Below are positions 59,091-64,000 of a stretch of 64,000 nucleotides of DNA, in pieces; position 1 is the stretch's first letter; every line of letters begins with the position of its first letter. The position numbers were made by a program, and so were the translations under genes. Origin of the DNA: Myxococcus qinghaiensis (GTDB taxonomy: Bacteria; Myxococcota; Myxococcia; Myxococcales; Myxococcaceae); NCBI RefSeq assembly GCF_024198215.1, contig NZ_JAKCFA010000009.1, positions 124,001 through 188,000 of the forward strand, in the 5' to 3' direction. Below the pieces are notes generated by a model, which was not told the origin of the DNA, ran no database searches, and saw nothing but the letters and a program-made list of their open reading frames with translations.

Positions 59091-60442
59091 CTCACCACCA
59101 GCATGCCCTTCATCATCTGCATGCCGCAGGTGAAGGGGAATGTGCCGACCTTGTCCGGAGTGAAGGCCACCACTGTCTCCGACAGGCCAGGCAGGGGGCG
59201 CTGGATGCCGAAGTCGGGGATGAGCAGCTCGTCTCCACACCCACCGGAGTCCTTGCGCACGAAGCGCAGTCGCACGGGCACACCCTGCTTCAGCGTGACC
59301 TCGCTCGGCTGGTAGCCGCCCTGGACGGTAATCGTCACCTCCTGCACCGCGTCGCCTTTCTCCTCCGGCGACTTCGTCGACGACTTCGGCGCGTCCACCG
59401 GAGTCAGCAGGAAGCCGATGAAGTACTCGGGGTCCTCGGGCAGGGGCAGGCGCACCGTCACTTCGCGCTCCGCGTCGGCCGCCGGAAGTGTTCCCGTGAG
59501 GAACGCTCCCGTGGGCTCGGGAACGAGCGGCGCGGACACGTCGCCCACCTCCACCCTCCCCTTGCGGCCCGCCAGTGGAAGCGGTTGGCGGAAGGCGTCC
59601 GTCACCCAGACCCGCACCTCGCCCGAGCGCAGGGACAGCACCTCCAGATGCGTGTCTCCACTCATGGCCACGACACCTCCGTGGAACGGCGTGTGGTCGT
59701 GCTCCAGGGCCACGGCCTCGGCCACCACGCGTCCGCCGGCCTCCGTTCCCTTCACATGCACTCGCTGCCCCACGCGCGCGCTCAGCAAGGTCTTTGCGTC
59801 CTGCCCCGGCGCGGCGAGCACGAGCACCGTGGCGCCCGCTTCCTTCACCAGCGAGTACACCCCGCCCTGCTTCGCGCAGGCTTCGGCGCTCAGTCCCTCG
59901 GGAGGTGACGTCGGACACGGCGCAAGACGGAGCGTCCCCACGAGTCCGCCGCCATGCCCGTTCGCCTCCAGATGCGCGGCGAAGCGAGCCACCTCTGGCT
60001 TCCCGTCGCGCACCACCGTCACCACCATGGCCAGGTGGTCATCGGAGTGCTCCGGCCCCTGGCCCGCCAGGTGGTCATCCGAGGGCGTCAGCACGACATT
60101 CGGATAGCCCCCCTTGGCCACCTTCACGGAGCCGGTGGCCCCCGTCACCGGGCGCGGTGTCATCGCCTCGTCCAGCAGGTACACGCGGTAGCTCCCGTCA
60201 CGCGTGGTCACCAGCTCCAGGTGTCCTCGGGGCGTGGACTCCACCTGCCCCCCATGAGGTGCCGCGTGGGCATGGGCCTGCCCCGCGGAGTGGGCCACGG
60301 CCGACGACGTGGGCTCGGGTGGGGGTGCGTCCTTCTTGCTGCATCCGACCACCAGTCCCGCCGCCGCGAGCACCGCGATGATTCTCTGTCCCATCGAACG
60401 CACCATCCCTCCAGAATCCAATGTCATGCGAGGCCCGTTCAT
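59087..60442 (-). CDS. Cupredoxin-domain lipoprotein of the metal efflux operon
   Basis: 451 residues from the ATG at 60442, which shares one base with the TGA of the RND gene (TGATG); ATG codons at 60406 and 60394 are alternatives that still leave a lipobox leader (IIAVLAAAGLVVGC). A His-rich part (AHAHAAPHGG) opens the mature protein. The middle 270 residues are beta-rich, with His/Asp sites (HLAGQGPEHSDDHL, EHDHTPFHGG). The C-terminal 95 residues are cupredoxin-like: GYQPSEVTLKQGVPVRLRF, CGDELLIPDFGI and TFPFTCGMQMMKGMLVV, with candidate Cu ligands Cys and Met. Probably a periplasmic copper binder that hands metal to the pump. Its 3' end overlaps the sigma-factor start. Confidence 0.8.
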   Translation of the reverse strand: MNGPRMTLDSGGMVRSMGQRIIAVLAAAGLVVGCSKKDAPPPEPTSSAVAHSAGQAHAHAAPHGGQVESTPRGHLELVTTRDGSYRVYLLDEAMTPRPVTGATGSVKVAKGGYPNVVLTPSDDHLAGQGPEHSDDHLAMVVTVVRDGKPEVARFAAHLEANGHGGGLVGTLRLAPCPTSPPEGLSAEACAKQGGVYSLVKEAGATVLVLAAPGQDAKTLLSARVGQRVHVKGTEAGGRVVAEAVALEHDHTPFHGGVVAMSGDTHLEVLSLRSGEVRVWVTDAFRQPLPLAGRKGRVEVGDVSAPLVPEPTGAFLTGTLPAADAEREVTVRLPLPEDPEYFIGFLLTPVDAPKSSTKSPEEKGDAVQEVTITVQGGYQPSEVTLKQGVPVRLRFVRKDSGGCGDELLIPDFGIQRPLPGLSETVVAFTPDKVGTFPFTCGMQMMKGMLVVR

Positions 60443-63400
60443 CACCCGGAGCTCGCGAGCCGCTCACCCACGGGCGCGGACCCGGGAAGCGTCAGGTCAT
60501 CTTCGGCGCGCACCGCTGCCTTGCGCGCCAGGTAGCGCTCCAGGGCGGGACGCCCGAAGCGATAGAACACAGCCGGGGTGACGAGCAGGTCCAGCAGCGT
60601 GGAGCTGATGAGCCCACCGAGGATGACGGTCGCCACCGGATGCAGGATTTCCTTGCCCGGAGCCCCCGAGGCGAGCGCCAGCGGCACCAGCGCGAGCCCC
60701 GCCGTGAGCGCCGTCATCAGCACCGGAACCAGTCGCTCCAACGAGCCCCTCAGCACCAGCTCGCGACTGAACACCTCGCCCTCGTGCTCCACGAGGTGGA
60801 GATAGTGCGAGATGAGCATGATGGTGTTCCGACTGGCGATGCCGCACAGGGTGACGAAGCCCACCAGCGTCGCCACCGACAGCGGCTGACCGGTGAGCAC
60901 CACCGCCGTCACACTGCCTACCAATGCGAGCGGGATGTTGAGCATCACCTGCGCCACCAGTCGCACCGAGCGGAAGTGCGCGTACAGGACCAGGAACATG
61001 CCCGCGAGCGACAGCAGCGACAGCAGCGCGATGAGCCGCGTAGCGGACTGCTGACTCTCGAACTGGCCCTCGTAGGAGAGGAAGGTACCGGTCGGCAGCG
61101 TCACGCTGGCGGCCACGCGCTCGCGGACCTCTTCCACCGCGCCACCGAGGTCACGCCCCGCCACGTTGGCCATGATGACCACGCGCCGCTGGAGGTGGTC
61201 ATGGTGGATGACGTTGGGCCCGCGTGACTCCACCACGTCGGCAATCGCGGCCACGGGCACTCGCGCACCGGACGGCGTGTCGACCAGCGCCCGACGAAAG
61301 GCCTCCGCGTCCACCCTCGCGCGCTCCTCGTACCGCACCAGCACGTCGAAGGTCCGCTGCCCTTCCAGCACCTGCCCCACCACCACGCCGTTGAAGGCCT
61401 TCTCCAGTTGCTCCGCCATCGCTCCCGGCTGAACGCCCAGACGCGCCGACTCCTCGCGCTTCAGGCGCACCTGGAGCTGGGGAATCAACGTCTGCTGCTC
61501 CACCTGGAGGTCCACAACACCGGGCACCTGGGCCATGACCGCGCGGACTTCTTCCGCCTTGCCTCGCAGCGCATCGAGGTCCTGGCCGAAGAGCTTCACC
61601 GCCACCTGCGCGCGGATGCCTGACAGCAGATGGTCCAGGCGATGGGAGATGGGCTGGCCCACGGACACGGACAGACCGGGCAGGACGGCCAGTCGCTCGC
61701 GAAGGTCTGCCAGCACCACGTCACGAGGTCGGCCCCCTTCCTTGAAGTCCACGTCCAGCTCCGAGTAGTGCACGCCCTCCGCGTGCTCGTCCTGCTCGGC
61801 GCGGCCCGTGCGACGTCCCACCGTCTTCACCTCCGGCACGGAGGCGATGAGCCGCTCGGCGAGCAGCCCGAAGCGGTTGGACTCCTCCAGCGAGGTGCCC
61901 GGCGGCGCCAGCACGTTCACCGTCGCGGTGCCCTCGTTGAACGGGGGGAGGAAGGAGCGGCCCAGGAAGGGCACCACCGCCACGGCGGCGAGCACCAGCA
62001 GCGTCGCGCCCACCAGCACGGGCTTGGGATGACCCAGCGCCAGGTCGAGGACCCGTCGCGCCCGCGCCTTCAACCACCGCACCAGCGCCCCGTCACCGTG
62101 CTCCAGCAAGCGCCCGCGAGTCAGCAGATAGGCGCACATCGCCGGTGTCACGGTGAGCGACACGAGAAGCGAGGCGAGGATGGACACCACATAGGCCACA
62201 CCGAGCGGCGCGAAGAGGCGTCCTTCGATTCCCCCCAGCGCGAACAGCGGGAGGAACACCAGGACCACGATGAGCGTGGCGAAGACGATGGAGCCTCGCA
62301 CCTCGGACGAAGCCCGGTAGATGACGCGGAGGACGGGCTCGGGCGGGTCCTTCGCGCGATTCTCCCGCAGTCGTCGATAGACGTTCTCCACGTCGACGAT
62401 GGCGTCATCCACCAGCTCACCCACGGCCACCGCCAGTCCGCCGAGCGTCAGCGTGTTGATGGACAGGCCGAACGCCTTCATCACGAGCGCGGTGATGACG
62501 AAGGACAGCGGAATCGCGGTGAGCGTTATCGCCGTGGTGCGCAGGTTGACGAGGAAGAGGAACAGCACCACGACGACCAGGAGCGCGCCGTCTCGCAGCG
62601 CCTCCACCACGTTGCCGACAGCGGCCTGGATGAAGTCCGCCTGTCTGAAAAGCGTCTCCACCCGCACGTCCGAGGGCAGCGTGAGCCGGAGGTCCCTCAC
62701 CGCCGCGTCCACCTGCTCCGTCAGCTCCAGGGTGCTCGCGCCGGGCTGCTTCTGCACGGCGAGGATGACGGCGGGCCGACCGTTCATCCCACCGTCACCG
62801 CGCTTCACCGCGGGGCCCACGTCCACTTCCGCGACCTGGGAGAGTCGCACCGGCACACCGTCGCGCACCGCCACCACCGTCCCGCGCAGGTCCTCCACGG
62901 AGGCACTGCGCGCGAGGTTGCGGACCAGGTACTCACGCCCTCCCTGGTCCACGAAGCCCCCCGTGGTGTTGCCTTGCGCGAGTCCCGCCGCGCGCTCCAC
63001 GTCCTCGAAGGTGAGGCCGAAGGCCAGCAGCTTCTCGGGCGCCACGCGCACCTGGAATTGCTTCACGCCGCCGCCCAGCACCGTCACCTGCGCGATGCCC
63101 GGAATCGTCAGGAGCCGCTGACGCAGCACCCAGTCCGCCAAAGAGCGCAGCTCCAGCGGTGAGGTGCGGCCCTCCTCGCTCTGCACGCCGAGCAGGAGGA
63201 TTTCTCCCATGATGGAGGACACGGGCGTCAGGTGGGGCGTCACGTCGCGCGGCAGTCGCTCGCGAGCCACCTGGAGCCGCTCGGTGACGAGCTGTCGGTC
63301 CAGATAGATATCCGTGCCCCAGTCGAACTCCACGTAGACGATGGACAGGCCCACACCGGAGGACGAGCGCACCCGCTGCACGCCTGGAGCGCCGTTCATC

Positions 63401-63615
63401 GCCGTCTCGATGGGCGTGGTGACGAGCGTCTCCACTTCTTCGGGAGACAGCCCTCCGGCCTCCGTCATCACCGTCACGGTGGGACGGTTGAGGTCCGGGA
63501 ACACATCCACGGGCAGACGCGTGAGCGCCCAGCCGCCGTAGAGCAGCACCGCCACGGCCGCCAGCACGACGAACAAGCGGTGACGCAGCGAGAAGAGGAT
63601 GACGTGGTCGAGCAC
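60442..63615 (-). CDS. Heavy-metal RND efflux permease (CusA/CzcA family)
   Basis: 1057 residues from a GTG that shares a base with the adaptor stop (TAGTG). RND architecture: first helix LFVVLAAVAVLLYGG, periplasmic loops with RLPVDVFPDLNRPTVTV, TM4 relay AVAVGELVDDAIVDVENVYR (acidic residues near 400-415, two Asp in a row), TLIVVLVFLPLFALGGIEG, and a second half with SATRLIALLSLLSLAGMFLV and LTGQPLSVATLVGFVTLCGI. The TM4 motif differs from that of the other RND in this window, so a different metal or oxidation state is likely. Order of transcription: adaptor, this pump, cupredoxin lipoprotein, sigma factor. Confidence 0.9.
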   Translation of the reverse strand: MLDHVILFSLRHRLFVVLAAVAVLLYGGWALTRLPVDVFPDLNRPTVTVMTEAGGLSPEEVETLVTTPIETAMNGAPGVQRVRSSSGVGLSIVYVEFDWGTDIYLDRQLVTERLQVARERLPRDVTPHLTPVSSIMGEILLLGVQSEEGRTSPLELRSLADWVLRQRLLTIPGIAQVTVLGGGVKQFQVRVAPEKLLAFGLTFEDVERAAGLAQGNTTGGFVDQGGREYLVRNLARSASVEDLRGTVVAVRDGVPVRLSQVAEVDVGPAVKRGDGGMNGRPAVILAVQKQPGASTLELTEQVDAAVRDLRLTLPSDVRVETLFRQADFIQAAVGNVVEALRDGALLVVVVLFLFLVNLRTTAITLTAIPLSFVITALVMKAFGLSINTLTLGGLAVAVGELVDDAIVDVENVYRRLRENRAKDPPEPVLRVIYRASSEVRGSIVFATLIVVLVFLPLFALGGIEGRLFAPLGVAYVVSILASLLVSLTVTPAMCAYLLTRGRLLEHGDGALVRWLKARARRVLDLALGHPKPVLVGATLLVLAAVAVVPFLGRSFLPPFNEGTATVNVLAPPGTSLEESNRFGLLAERLIASVPEVKTVGRRTGRAEQDEHAEGVHYSELDVDFKEGGRPRDVVLADLRERLAVLPGLSVSVGQPISHRLDHLLSGIRAQVAVKLFGQDLDALRGKAEEVRAVMAQVPGVVDLQVEQQTLIPQLQVRLKREESARLGVQPGAMAEQLEKAFNGVVVGQVLEGQRTFDVLVRYEERARVDAEAFRRALVDTPSGARVPVAAIADVVESRGPNVIHHDHLQRRVVIMANVAGRDLGGAVEEVRERVAASVTLPTGTFLSYEGQFESQQSATRLIALLSLLSLAGMFLVLYAHFRSVRLVAQVMLNIPLALVGSVTAVVLTGQPLSVATLVGFVTLCGIASRNTIMLISHYLHLVEHEGEVFSRELVLRGSLERLVPVLMTALTAGLALVPLALASGAPGKEILHPVATVILGGLISSTLLDLLVTPAVFYRFGRPALERYLARKAAVRAEDDLTLPGSAPVGERLASSG

Positions 63616-64000
63616 TACCGCCCTCCCCTGGCCAACCTCAACGCAGCCACCCCAGTCACGACCACGCGCTCGCCGGCCTTCAAGCCCTGTCGCACGGCTC
63701 GCCACGCACCGTCGGTTCCGCCCAGCACCACGGGCCTCAGCTCGAAGGACTCCGGCGCGGTGTGGACGAAGACGAAGGTCCGCCCCTCGTCCTCCACCAC
63801 CGCGTCCTTCGGCACCGCCAGCTCGTCCCTCTGGCCACCTTCTCCGAGCGCCACGTCCACGAACATGCCCGGCCGCAGACGCCCGTCCCTGTTGTCGACC
63901 TCGAACAACACGCGCACGCTGCGCGTCGACTCATCCACCATCTGCCCCACGTGATAGGGCCGCGCGGGGAAGTGCTGGCCCGCGTAGGCGGGCGTGGACA
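63615..64000 (-). CDS. RND efflux adaptor (HlyD/CusB type), 3' part cut by right edge
   Basis: The minus-strand frame is open to the last base; only the C-terminal 127 or so residues are visible. They show the adaptor beta-barrel and membrane-proximal region: RSVRVLFEVDNRDGRLRPGM, then FVDVALGEGGQRDELAVPKD, TFVFVHTAPESFELRPVVLG and a final LKAGERVVVTGVAALRLAR. It is the periplasmic partner of the pump encoded immediately downstream, with overlapping stop and start. The promoter and signal peptide of this operon lie outside the window. Confidence 0.85.
   Translation of the reverse strand, partial: STPAYAGQHFPARPYHVGQMVDESTRSVRVLFEVDNRDGRLRPGMFVDVALGEGGQRDELAVPKDAVVEDEGRTFVFVHTAPESFELRPVVLGGTDGAWRAVRQGLKAGERVVVTGVAALRLARGGR

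Noticed and set aside
59091-59918. In-frame upstream extension of the sigma-factor gene by 276 codons
   Set aside because: The extension is a Gly/Arg-rich shadow of the cupredoxin gene. The ATG at 59090 overlaps the upstream stop and gives a normal ECF sigma factor length.
1-64000. rRNA, tRNA, CRISPR arrays, insertion sequences
   Set aside because: No cloverleaf-like segments, rRNA core sequences, regularly spaced short repeats, transposase frames or terminal inverted repeats were seen on either strand.

Overview
The window is chromosomal DNA from a high-GC, deltaproteobacterial-type organism, most probably a myxobacterium (Myxococcus, Corallococcus or a relative). Reasons: uniformly high GC with strong third-position GC bias; a DUF2378 (TIGR02265, Myxococcales-restricted) protein; many lipoproteins; a CorE-like copper-sensing ECF sigma factor; and a DUF6310-like lipoprotein next to a DUF5953-like protein. 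I see no rRNA, tRNA, CRISPR array, insertion sequence or prophage. Genes are packed tightly and no gene-free stretch exceeds 300 bases; the longest are 48979-49262 (284 bp, holding dyad repeats) and 4073-4319 (247 bp, nothing recognisable).

Layout. 1-16845 is mostly housekeeping and metabolism: the 3' part of mfd, a DUF2167 membrane protein, a flavin reductase, an ArgE-type deacylase, a HutF-type deiminase, three tandem paralogous lipoproteins with a TIKI/ChaN/EreA-like domain, a ferritin-like protein, a SemiSWEET transporter, a three-domain LigD, an EamA transporter and a small unassigned protein. 16913-26403 is a five-gene minus-strand operon of exported proteins: a DUF1549-like Cys-rich protein with one CxxCH, a small lipoprotein, a DUF1501 protein with a twin-arginine-like leader, a lipoprotein ending in a CxxCH segment, and a 1246-residue FG-GAP repeat lipoprotein.

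26574-40399 is mixed: DUF420 membrane protein, heme oxygenase, metallophosphoesterase, subtilisin-like lipoprotein, Lhr helicase, an exported helical-repeat protein, DUF2378, a REC-PAS-histidine kinase and a cysteine synthase-like enzyme.

40524-46508 and 49263-64000 are two blocks of metal (chiefly copper) handling genes. The first is a CzcCBA/CusCBA-type efflux operon preceded by a small Cys-rich exported protein. The second has a heavy-metal-binding lipoprotein, an outer-membrane efflux protein and a multicopper oxidase linked by start/stop overlaps; a secreted acetolactate decarboxylase-like protein; a Rieske oxygenase; a P1B copper ATPase with YHS and two heavy-metal-binding modules; and an operon of RND adaptor (cut by the right edge), RND permease, cupredoxin lipoprotein and CorE-like sigma factor. 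Inferred division of labour: the sigma factor senses copper, the ATPase clears the cytoplasm, and the oxidase, cupredoxin and RND pumps protect the periplasm.

Between the metal blocks, 46618-48978 holds a peptidoglycan amidase and a candidate toxin-immunity pair: a lipoprotein with a nuclease-like C-terminus and a tightly coupled downstream gene, in the style of myxobacterial SitA/SitI toxins.
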